Source of the DNA: Saccharomycopsis crataegensis
Taxonomy: Eukaryota > Ascomycota > Saccharomycetes > Ascoideales > Saccharomycopsidaceae
Length of the DNA stretch: 64,000 nucleotides
Direction of reading: 5' to 3'
NCBI RefSeq assembly: GCF_037102585.1
Contig: NW_027043824.1
Span: forward strand, 124,001-188,000
The translations under genes were made by a program, and so were the position numbers. Below, piece after piece: positions 30,908 through 40,400 of this stretch. The number at the start of each line of letters is the position of its first letter. The first letter of the stretch is position 1. The notes under the pieces are model-generated. The model was not told where the DNA came from and did not search any database. It worked only from the letters and a program-made list of their open reading frames with translations.

Positions 30908-32866
30908 TCAAGCAACTCTAGGGCCAGTAGTAGCATTTCTCACAAACTTATTGTAATTCCCCTTGGAGCCTAAAATCGTATTAGCCCTGGAATAGCCACT
31001 TTCTGCTGATTCACTGGACAAATTGGTGATCCCAGAATACCTGGAAAAGTTAGAGCCTCTGGTTGTCACGGACGCAGTGTCCGAAAAATCATTATTCCTG
31101 GAAGGCGAATTATTGTTATTGATAAAGAAGTTGTCAGTACTGAGATTGGTGTTATCAGTGTACTTAGATGATGTGTAAGATTTACCAGTTATGTTGCTGG
31201 GCGACCTGCTGATAACGCTATCAGTATCGTCGTTAAATGAATTCATGTCAATCACCGAGTCTTGTCGCGATTTTGCCTCTGCATGATGTGGCACAGGCAA
31301 CTTTCTCATTGGACTGGCACTTCTATCGGTACCAGATCTGGTGTTTTTCATTGGGCTGACACTTCTGCCATTACTAGGCATGATATTTCTCACTGGACTA
31401 GAGCTTCGAGTCCTTGAGTTTGGGGCTTTTCTCAAAGGTGATTTTGTGGTGGAAAATGGCGATTGCAACAATAGGAATTTAGCGTTAGTACTCAGTTGAT
31501 CGATAGTGCAAGTTTCCGTTACAGAATCAGCATAATCATAAAGTCTTTCTTTGTTTAGCAGCCTGCGAGGCGATCTAGATCGAGATGAAGGCCTCGATGA
31601 AGGCCTCGATGATAGAGCTTCACAGTGGTTCTCATCGTACCCTTCTTTTTTCAATATGTTTCCCGTCAGTGTTTGTTGTCTTGATTGTTGGGAAATTTTC
31701 ATACTATCTGGTGGACGGCGGGCCCCATTTGGTGCAGACATTCTCATTGATTCAGTGGTATTGGATAATGATTGGCCACCTTTTTTTGCGGTTACTAACT
31801 CCCTAAGAAGTCTCAATTCATTGGCGGTTACGTTGAGATCCCTCTTTTTTGGAGCTTCTGTTTTTGTCTGCTGAATATCTTGGGTATTTCTCAAAACTGC
31901 AGTAAACATCGGTTTAGGGGATGGACGGTGTTTGTTTGAAGGTGAAGGTATTTTCCCAATTGGATGAGCTTTATCATTACCAATAGAACTTGGAGAATGA
32001 CCCTGTCTAGTATTCGAGGAAGCAAACTTCACGGCTGAGCTGTTGGTTTTGGTGTCGCTATTGAGTTTATTTATAACAATAAAGGCCTTGTACCCAAGAT
32101 AGGCTACCCCAGCCACGGTCAGCCAGAATGCCACATGTTTGAAGAGTTGGTAGGTAACATATAAGAACCAGCCAACCCACGATACTATTAAAGGTTTGAG
32201 AAAAAATCCAACGATTGTGACAGCCATCCCAAGAACGAAACTTTGAAGGTGAATAGTCTTGTCGGAGGAAGTGTTGATATAATTAGAATTTTCGAAGAAC
32301 GCGTATAATTCATCTAACATTTTTCCAAATTCTGGAAACTGCAAGTTTTGGCGATTGAATAGCTCAGATTTTTCGCCAGCAGACGCTGTCTTTTCAATGA
32401 ACTTGTCATGGAAAAAACCGGTGGTTACCACGGTGTCGATACTTTTCCGTCTCTTGGGAAGGCGACGATGATCTTTCATTAGGAAATCGTCTTCACCGTC
32501 AGAATTTCCTGAGGCTATATTGTTCTCGTCTTTGTAGGCTTCCATTAAATTGTCGATATCCACTCCGATTTCTGATATCAGATCGAAATTTTTGCGGTTG
32601 TTATTAAGGATGTTGATTTTTTCTGAGGATGTCTCAAACATTCCGTGGTGTGAGTTTTCCAGCAGCAGCAGCAGAGCCCCATCGAATGATCCGATGGCTG
32701 AATTATCGTCGCCTGGTATTAGCCCCGAAGCGTATCTTTTTGATCTGAACAGAGCACACGTTGTATCATTATCTTGTTCGGTGTCATAACCACTACGGCT
32801 GGATGGTGCTGATCTTCTTTTATCCTGCTCTGTGGCCCAAACCATCAATTGATTTCCTAGGCCCAT
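30908..32866 (-). CDS. Unrecognised membrane protein with Ser-Pro repeat tail
   Basis: Encodes 652 residues from the ATG at 32864-32866. I do not recognise the family. The N-terminal ~200 residues are soluble and acidic to mixed. Residues ~205-270 contain two or three closely spaced hydrophobic segments (FVLGMAVTIVGFFLKPLIV, WVGWFLYVTYQLF, FWLTVAGVAYLGYKAF). The C-terminal ~380 residues are disordered, basic and Ser-rich, with RSRSPRR and repeated SSPVRN, SVSPMKN, SASPMRK motifs that look like CDK/proline-directed phosphorylation sites. This layout (short membrane hairpin plus a phospho-regulated basic tail) resembles nuclear-envelope or cortical ER proteins, but that is inference. It is divergent from the ECM3-like gene. 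Confidence 0.85.
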   Translation of the reverse strand: MGLGNQLMVWATEQDKRRSAPSSRSGYDTEQDNDTTCALFRSKRYASGLIPGDDNSAIGSFDGALLLLLENSHHGMFETSSEKINILNNNRKNFDLISEIGVDIDNLMEAYKDENNIASGNSDGEDDFLMKDHRRLPKRRKSIDTVVTTGFFHDKFIEKTASAGEKSELFNRQNLQFPEFGKMLDELYAFFENSNYINTSSDKTIHLQSFVLGMAVTIVGFFLKPLIVSWVGWFLYVTYQLFKHVAFWLTVAGVAYLGYKAFIVINKLNSDTKTNSSAVKFASSNTRQGHSPSSIGNDKAHPIGKIPSPSNKHRPSPKPMFTAVLRNTQDIQQTKTEAPKKRDLNVTANELRLLRELVTAKKGGQSLSNTTESMRMSAPNGARRPPDSMKISQQSRQQTLTGNILKKEGYDENHCEALSSRPSSRPSSRSRSPRRLLNKERLYDYADSVTETCTIDQLSTNAKFLLLQSPFSTTKSPLRKAPNSRTRSSSPVRNIMPSNGRSVSPMKNTRSGTDRSASPMRKLPVPHHAEAKSRQDSVIDMNSFNDDTDSVISRSPSNITGKSYTSSKYTDNTNLSTDNFFINNNNSPSRNNDFSDTASVTTRGSNFSRYSGITNLSSESAESGYSRANTILGSKGNYNKFVRNATTGPRVA

Positions 32867-33491
32867 AATAAGACAAAGTATTGGTATAATATATATATAT
32901 CTAAGGGTGTGATTTGAGGTGATGAATAGAGGTCAAAAAATTGCCATGAAAGTGTGTCAGGATAGGAAGACTGGGATTGGGAAACCACATACTTTTAAAC
33001 AATGCGGTAATGGACTGGCTGGCAGTAGATCTCCTGTAACTTATACATATAACGGATCTGTTTTATTTACATTTCGAAGGCGGTAGACGAGGTGGTTTAC
33101 CACCCGGCCTTCCCTTCCTCGATTGGGCCAAAACTCCATCAAACTGGCCAGACCCCCCGGAACACCCCCTTATCTTGTTTGATGTCAGGGTGACCCCTTG
33201 GTGCACTCTTCGGGTGCCCATACCCGAAGCGTTCTTTGGGTTTTCCTTTTTTTCACGTTTTTTTCACTTATCTCATGTCGGGGATATTCGTGACGGTAAC
33301 GATGGACATGGATAGCGATAAGCAGGTGGCTAATAAGTAGGCAGCTAAACAATAAATAGCAGAAATACCTCTAAAAAACTAAAAAATATACAGGCCCCAC
33401 TCCACTCGTTTGGAAATAGATCGATCGTTCTTGATTGGGCCGACTCTTCTTATCAACCGCACACTCATCATCACCTATCAATAGTACCGCG
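32867..33491. other. Divergent promoter region
   Basis: About 0.6 kb between the membrane-protein gene and the ECM3-like gene. The central part (33080-33250) is unusually GC-rich for this genome. No gene. Confidence 0.55.
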
Positions 33492-35204
33492 ATGACCACC
33501 ATATTAGACATTGGCAGTGTGATATACACCGCAGTGAAACCTATTTTCAAGATCTATTTGATCATTGGCTCGGGGTTCCTTCTTGCAAGGATGAACATCT
33601 TGACAGTCGAGGTCACCAGAAACTTATCAGATATGATTGTCACCTTCATTTTGCCCTGCTTGACCTTCAATAAAATCGTTGGCAGCATATCTATTAGCGA
33701 TTTGAAATCAATTGGTGTCATATGTCTCAGTGCTGCCATATTGTATTCGCTAGGGGCTTTTTGTTCGTTGCTAACAATACTAGCCACCCCAGTGCCAAAG
33801 AAATGGCGAGGAGGATGTTTTGCAGGGGGGATTTTCCCAAACATTTCAGATCTACCCATCGCATATATCCAAACTTTGGACACTGGGCTTATATTTACTA
33901 GTGCTCAAGGCAATAAAGGGGTGGCTTACGTTTGTATTTTCCTTGCCACATTTTTATTTTGCCAATTCAACATTGGTGGGTTTAGGTTGATCGAATATGA
34001 TTTTATACATGGTGATGGCGATGCCGAAAAAAATAATCACGCGAATGATGATTCAGAAACAAGCAGAACCCCTTCAATGGCCGCTAGGCTGACCCAGAAT
34101 TTGAATTATCGTGAAAAGGAAGATGCTGATAATGAAATTGGTCTTACAAATAATGATGACATATCTGTGGTAACCAGTCTTTCATCTTCGGCGGCAGATA
34201 ATTCAGACGTTGAAGAAGCCGTCAATGAGCAATACGTTCCAACGGTCAATGTCACCGATGTGAACCAACAAGAGAGGGTTGCTTCTTTAAATGATGATAA
34301 GTCTTTGGGACGAGCATCAACTCACAATCATGGATTAATACGGATGGCCAGCGCGTTGACAAAGCTCACCACCAATAGCTCAGGATTTACAAGAGATTAC
34401 AATCAATCATTAAGTCACGTCCAATCAAGGGCGTTGGAGTTAAGAACATTACCATCACAGAATGTTAGGCACGTTATAGATGAATATAGTCGTGCCAATA
34501 ATCAACCGGTCATCAATCGGATGAGTACATTGACAAGAATTGCCACCACCCAATTGGGGGCATCGTCACGTCAGGATATCAAAACTGCTGGCTCTCTGCT
34601 GCCATTTGTGGAGAAATATAACCTTCATTTTTTGGTGTTTATCCTACAAAATTTCCTAAGACCATGCTCGGTGGTTCTCATGATTTCTCTTGCTGTTGCA
34701 TTGATCCCATGGCTAAAGGCATTGTTCACTGTTACTCCAAGAGTGCCAAATATGCCTAATGCTCCTGATGAGTTGCCGCCATTGAGTTTCATTATGGATT
34801 ATACTGCGTACGTTGGTCAAGCATCGGTGCCATTAGGGTTGTTAATGTTGGGTACTACGTTATTCAGGTTAGATCTCTCTGGTTTGAATCCCAAATTCCT
34901 AATCAGTGCCGCTTGTTTAGTGGTATTGAAACTTTGTGTGGTGCCGATTGTTGGTGTGTCGTGGGCTTCTAAGTTACGGGAATTGGGATGGCTCAATGAT
35001 TCAATGATTTTCTTTGTCATTTGCATCACGTTTTCCTTGCCGTCGGCCACCACCCAATTTTACTTTACTGCAAGTTACACCGACCCCGATGCTGAAGATA
35101 CCACCCAGATGGACTGTTTATCGGTCTATTTATTAATGGAGTATTGTTTGTTGGCGGTGAGTTTGCCGTTTGTCGTAACTTATGTGATTATGAAGCAACT
35201 TTGA
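33492..35204 (+). CDS. ECM3: Auxin-efflux-carrier family membrane protein, Ecm3-like
   Basis: Encodes 570 residues from the ATG at 33492 (MTTILDIGSVIYTAVKPIFK); an earlier in-frame start at 33435 would be a TTG and is rejected. Five or so hydrophobic segments at each end flank a long Ser/Asn/Asp-rich cytosolic loop (~residues 175-390), the usual architecture of fungal AEC proteins. Motifs are LIIGSGFLLARMNILT, MIVTFILPCLTFNKIV, GGIFPNISDLPIAYIQTL and, in the C-terminal half, YVGQASVPLGLLMLGTTL. S. cerevisiae Ecm3 (YOR092W) has the same layout. Such carriers sit in the ER or vacuole membrane; the substrate is not established. Confidence 0.88.
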   Translation: MTTILDIGSVIYTAVKPIFKIYLIIGSGFLLARMNILTVEVTRNLSDMIVTFILPCLTFNKIVGSISISDLKSIGVICLSAAILYSLGAFCSLLTILATPVPKKWRGGCFAGGIFPNISDLPIAYIQTLDTGLIFTSAQGNKGVAYVCIFLATFLFCQFNIGGFRLIEYDFIHGDGDAEKNNHANDDSETSRTPSMAARLTQNLNYREKEDADNEIGLTNNDDISVVTSLSSSAADNSDVEEAVNEQYVPTVNVTDVNQQERVASLNDDKSLGRASTHNHGLIRMASALTKLTTNSSGFTRDYNQSLSHVQSRALELRTLPSQNVRHVIDEYSRANNQPVINRMSTLTRIATTQLGASSRQDIKTAGSLLPFVEKYNLHFLVFILQNFLRPCSVVLMISLAVALIPWLKALFTVTPRVPNMPNAPDELPPLSFIMDYTAYVGQASVPLGLLMLGTTLFRLDLSGLNPKFLISAACLVVLKLCVVPIVGVSWASKLRELGWLNDSMIFFVICITFSLPSATTQFYFTASYTDPDAEDTTQMDCLSVYLLMEYCLLAVSLPFVVTYVIMKQL

Positions 35205-36450
35205 GGGTTTGTTTTCTCTTCATTTACTCTCTCTCTGTACACTCACATAAAATATTTAATTTTCCTTAGTTTGATAGATAATTGTTTACTCATCTAAAAT
35301 ACTTCATTCTCCAACCGGCATTTTCCACTCATTGGTGGTAGAAACTACTGTTACTTTTAAATTTCGAACTTGTCGTAGATGATATTCATTTAAAGGGTTT
35401 GTGTGATGATCTCTGTGTAAACTGCCTGTGTCTGTCTAAGCATCAACAGTTTCCATGACGATGATTGGCAGCTTCACGGCCGATTCGCCGATTTTTTTTT
35501 TTATTTTTTTTTAAAAAAAAAAAAAAAAAAATTTTTCTCGCCAAGTGAAAAACCGTCTGAGATTTTCAAAGATGAGGAGGGTTTGAGACCAGCTTGGGGC
35601 TGCATGTCAGTAATACTTTTCCCCTTCACATTCCTTCATTCACCATCCACTGAATAATAATAAGTAACAGCCTTCATATGAAAAAGAAAAGAAAAGAAAA
35701 GAAAAGAGAAAAAAAAAAGGAAATTTTTCCTTGAAGTTCGATCCAATTTTGGCCTTGTTGTTCCCGGTCAATGCAAAATGTCCTATATTCCCCCCCCCCC
35801 CCCTCACGCGCATGGGTGAGATTAGGATTGTTGTCCGAATGGGACAACTGTGACAATTAGAATTTAGTGACCAGGAGAGACACGCCTGTCAATGTCAAAA
35901 TGTGACAATTTTTGTCATATCACAATAAGGACATTCGCGGGTATAAAGTGTTGAGATTTACTGAATGCCTACAAAATGTAAAACACAAAGCTGAGAAGAA
36001 TAGAAAGCAAACAGGCCAGAATAACAACATGTTATATCGCTGCATATACATGTATGTCCCTGGTCATAAGCGAGTCTCATTTCATTTAAAAGCGTTTCGA
36101 ATAAAAAGCACTTTCAAATTCTAAATACAAAAAAAATTCCACAAAAAAAGAAATTAACAATATGACCACTATTGCGCGACTATAATTTCATAGATGATAA
36201 ATTAAACAAAAAAGAATTGAAGGAAAACACACAAAACAAAGTAAAACGGCACTTTTAGCACTACTGCAATCATATAAAAAACATACATACACACATAGAC
36301 ACAAATATAGCGAAAGATAAGAGAATGGAGTGCCTCAATTCAAAAGAAGAAGAAAAAAAAGAAAGATAAGAGGTCACAAATAAAACGTAAGAGATGCTAC
36401 AACCCCCCAAAAATACTGTTAATGAAAGAAAAAAAAAATGCTCACAACAA
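35205..36450. other. Convergent intergenic region with T/A junction and C14 run
   Basis: About 1.2 kb. It includes a poly-T tract directly followed by a poly-A tract (about 35491-35531), which can fold into a hairpin, and a run of 14 C at 35790-35803. The right part is A-rich. No gene recognised. Confidence 0.6.
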
Positions 36451-37401
36451 TCAATTGATTAGATAATTGATTTTCAATTTACTGGTCTTCTTTACCAATT
36501 GATTTCGTTTCTTATCTTTGGTAGTGTTATAATGGTGATATCTTTCCGTTCCATTAATGTTAGACCGATCTTCTTGGTGGCTCGCAGAATTATCATGATC
36601 AGAGTAGGTAAAACCAGTGCCACTTAGTGGCATCGTATTATCCACAGATTGTGGTATTGTAGAAAAGTAATCAATTAAGGGATTAGAATGCGATCTCATT
36701 GGATGAGATACCAATCTTGAATCGAGGGTAGAAATTGACGGCAAGACATTTGTAGACTTGTCAATACCTGTAAAGTGAGGGTTAATTGGGGGTAGTTGGT
36801 AGCTTTGAGGGTAGCAAGGCGAAGAAGGAGCAGATGGATATGGGGTCTTAAGGGACAAAGGTTGATGTTGTGGCATCATTATTGATGGACTGCTAGATGG
36901 TGCCAGAATTGATGATGATAAAGAGTCCACAGGAAAGTTATTTCGAAACTTACCAGTGGAGTTCTGTTTTGACAATTTTTTGTTGAATCGACTATGAGGG
37001 TTCCTATGAGTCCTTGATACATGGGCGTTCAATTGGTCGATTCTACTGAACTTAACCCCACATTCACAGCAAACATGGTTTTTTTCACCATGGACAGAAT
37101 TCAAGTGACGATTGCATTCATTGCTGCTGGCAAACCCCAAAATGGCGTAAGGACAACCATAAGAGTCACAGTAGTATTGGCGGTTGACATTGTAAAAATC
37201 AAAGTGCAAAGCTAGTTCATAAACATTGGCAAAGCTGTGTTTGCAATGATTGCAATTATAGAGCCCTCTTTTCCTGTTGATTTGGAGATAATTCACGATT
37301 TCTTGGTTATGACAGAGTTTGTAGTATTTAGAATTTTTATCGTGGGCAAACTGCAGCACCAACCTATCATATTCTATATCTGTTAAGCGAGACTGGGTCA
37401 T
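36451..37401 (-). CDS. C2H2 zinc-finger protein, probable transcription factor
   Basis: Encodes 316 residues. Residues ~45-135 hold three zinc-finger units: YNCNHCKHSFANVYELALHF (weakly canonical), YYCDSYGCPYAILGFASSNE with HLNSVH (C-x4-C type) and HVCCECGVKFSRIDQLNAHV with SRTH (canonical C2H2). The C-terminal 180 residues are Ser/Pro/His-rich and disordered, ending in a basic stretch (KDKKRNQLVKKTSKLKI). I cannot assign a named family. A sequence-specific DNA-binding role is likely. The gene faces a 5.6 kb upstream region, an arrangement often seen for yeast regulators of morphology or stress. Confidence 0.82.
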   Translation of the reverse strand: MTQSRLTDIEYDRLVLQFAHDKNSKYYKLCHNQEIVNYLQINRKRGLYNCNHCKHSFANVYELALHFDFYNVNRQYYCDSYGCPYAILGFASSNECNRHLNSVHGEKNHVCCECGVKFSRIDQLNAHVSRTHRNPHSRFNKKLSKQNSTGKFRNNFPVDSLSSSILAPSSSPSIMMPQHQPLSLKTPYPSAPSSPCYPQSYQLPPINPHFTGIDKSTNVLPSISTLDSRLVSHPMRSHSNPLIDYFSTIPQSVDNTMPLSGTGFTYSDHDNSASHQEDRSNINGTERYHHYNTTKDKKRNQLVKKTSKLKINYLIN

Positions 37402-40400
37402 GATTATTAGTCAATTTTTTTGACAGCCAAGAGATCAAATTATTAACTGTCGTTGTTGTTATGATCTTTTATAAGTAAAGAAGCGAGAGAAAAAAAAAAT
37501 TGGGAAAAAAAAAAAAAAAAAGAAAAATATAAAACAAGCAGTTGAAAATCTGGCCTAATTACTGAGTGTTGGAAATATATTACTCAATTCCTTTGACCTC
37601 GAATTTGATGTTTGATGATGACCTTGGGGAAAGAAAGAAGATATGAATGTCCAGCATACGGAAAATAACGAGATGAACTAAAAGTTAAGATGATATCTGT
37701 GCTGTGAATTCGACATTATAATAACAATTCACAGATGCTATTCAAATGAAATTTAAGTTTTGGTTTCAAAAGTCCTTAAAAGGGTAGACAGGGTGTGCCA
37801 CACCAGTGGTACCATCCTCCCCATTGACAAATGGACAACTACTAGCCTTACACTTAACTGAAGAGTGATGTCTTGGGTGGACAGTGGGCCTTGGGTCAGT
37901 ACTACAGTGCATAATAACACTAACGGGTATTTAGATATTCTTGCGGAGGTTCCAGCTATTGAGGAAAGAAGGAAAAACTATTTAATTGAATGAAAAAGGG
38001 AACAATTAGTTGATGGTCTCTAACACAATAAGCAGCCAGCAGCCAACCGAAAACTACATCTTGTAGGTCAAATTAACATATCGACGATCCCTCCACCATC
38101 AGACTGCTATCAGTGGGGCACGACATACAATAAGCTTTTTTTTTTTTTTTTTCTTCTTATCTGCCGATTGAGTTGGTTAACTCCGCGCATCACAAGAGAT
38201 GGACGGGGGGAAATAGCAGTAAAGCATAATAAGCATTGATCTTGAAGGAAAATGATGAATAACAATATTCAGTCGCGAGCTATTTTTTGCAGAAAGGTAC
38301 AAAATTTGTCAGTGAAGATCTCTTTTTTTATGGAGTGACAGTGCCCGAGCAACGATCTTGAAAAATTTGCAGATACAAAAAATTAAGGTCTTGCGTAAAA
38401 CGCGTTTCTTGAAATGAGGAGGAAACTAGCTCATTAGTTTGAAGAGCAAGTACTTACATTTTTGGGAAGAATTAATTAGCGATTAATTAACGGATTTCCA
38501 AATATTAAGGAATATATTTAAAGAATCGCAGTCTTTTGATAATATCAGATAATGGAATTGAATCAGCCGAGCAGAAAGAGATGCTGCCATATTTTTACCA
38601 AGGAAGAGTGTATCTTTATTTTTTTTTTTTTAAGTATACTCGGTATAGCGCAAACGAAAATAATATAAGGTGAACTGCACAAATGATCACCATCATACAT
38701 ACACCCGCAAATCTTTCCAGATTTGACAACAAGTGGTGAATAAGAGAAAAGAAAGAACGTTGCACTAGTAGCTGAAGTAAAGCGAAATCTAGGCAGAATG
38801 TGTTTTACAAATTCAGTAGGAGAGAACAATTACTCGTGAATTTTAAGGTTTTCCTCTAACAATCTTAATTAACCCATGCATAAATTATGCGCAATTTATA
38901 TCCTACTCCCAGGCTTATAAAACCTCAAGTCTAAACAATGTTTTACTAATGCCATTTGTATCAACATTATAACCCCGAGCCACCTCTGTGTATGTAGCAC
39001 ATTCCGGAAAAGATATGAATACAAACTATAGGCTCTATTTTTCGGTGCTCGCCCTTTTATTCAGGTAGCTCATGCGTCTGGCTGCACTGAGAAACCTCCC
39101 TTTCAGAATATCAGCTAATACCCTTTCATGAGCTTGAATTCTTCCATATATAGATAGAAAAATCACAATAACAGAGTAATTTCAGGCTTCGTGTGCTTAG
39201 ATTGATTTAAAAAACTACGTGTTTGTCTACGTTAACATAATCGCAGTACAGAAGTGATGGAAAGAAAAAGAACAAAATAGAAAGAAATAAAAATTAGGGG
39301 AATTGATGTGCGCTTCTCGGAGCTGCCCTTTTCAGACGTATGTACGTCAGTATTTTTGCTTTTGCATAGGAAAAATTTTAATATGGGACCTTTTTTTTAT
39401 ATAGTATACTCGTTAGATCATGCCCCCACCGCACCCCAAACAATCGATTTGCTTGCTATTTTCGTAAAAAAAAAAAAAAATTGGTAGCAAAATAATAGAT
39501 ATCACAGTTAGGAAGTAGTATTACACTTGTGATAGGAATTACTAGCAACAAAATACACAAAGATTTCCATTTTTGAGCTACTTCTGTTCTTTTGTTTTGG
39601 GGCTCTCTTATTATTATTATTATACTGTAACACTCAGTTCTACTGCCCTGTTTGTTAGGGACAATTTTACCCTAGGTACATTATTGTACATGGTGTGCTA
39701 CGCCATGACTCGGCCATTGGCGACATATGATCGACAGTTATTTCCACAGTAAACATGATATGATTTACAAGGCCAAAAGGGGGACAAGCCAGGGAAGTAG
39801 ATAATTATTGTCTCGAAAAGACTTGTTGTTAATCATTTTCCTTATCCGCTAACTCATACTATTTTGTAAGCCATTTGGTTTGGTTGGCACAACAATCTGA
39901 AACAAGTCCCGCAATCAACCATATCATCAATAGTAGTTAGTCTTAATGTTAATGTTTCCTGTTATTCCCCGAAAACAATCAACATGCAAGGACGGACGGC
40001 ACCTGAATCATTTGTTGGCAAATAAGCATGTGAATGTTTTTCCTTCCGTCGGAAATTCTACCATCATACTTTGCAATTCCTCTTTTTGATCGACAGACGA
40101 TAAAAGGCTGCTTTACGAGACAAAACAACGGAAAAATAATAATAATAAGAGATGTACCGGAACATTAAATATGTGACAGTTTTATAATGTTTAGCTTAAA
40201 GCTATTCCTGGGTATTATACATTATACATCCCGAAAAATCTTAGAAGTTCACAGCGAATAGGCTTCCCGTTTGGAGGCCATAAAAATAATCTCTTGAACA
40301 TCAAAGTGTCCAAAAAATAGTTTATTTACCCACTTCATATATCCAGCCAGATACTGAATGGATTAGCAAATGCCGATACGAAGGTAATTCTGCAAAATAC

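Noticed and set aside
35491-35531. Poly-T/poly-A junction as an inverted repeat
   Set aside because: A simple homopolymer junction, expected in this genome, not a designed hairpin.
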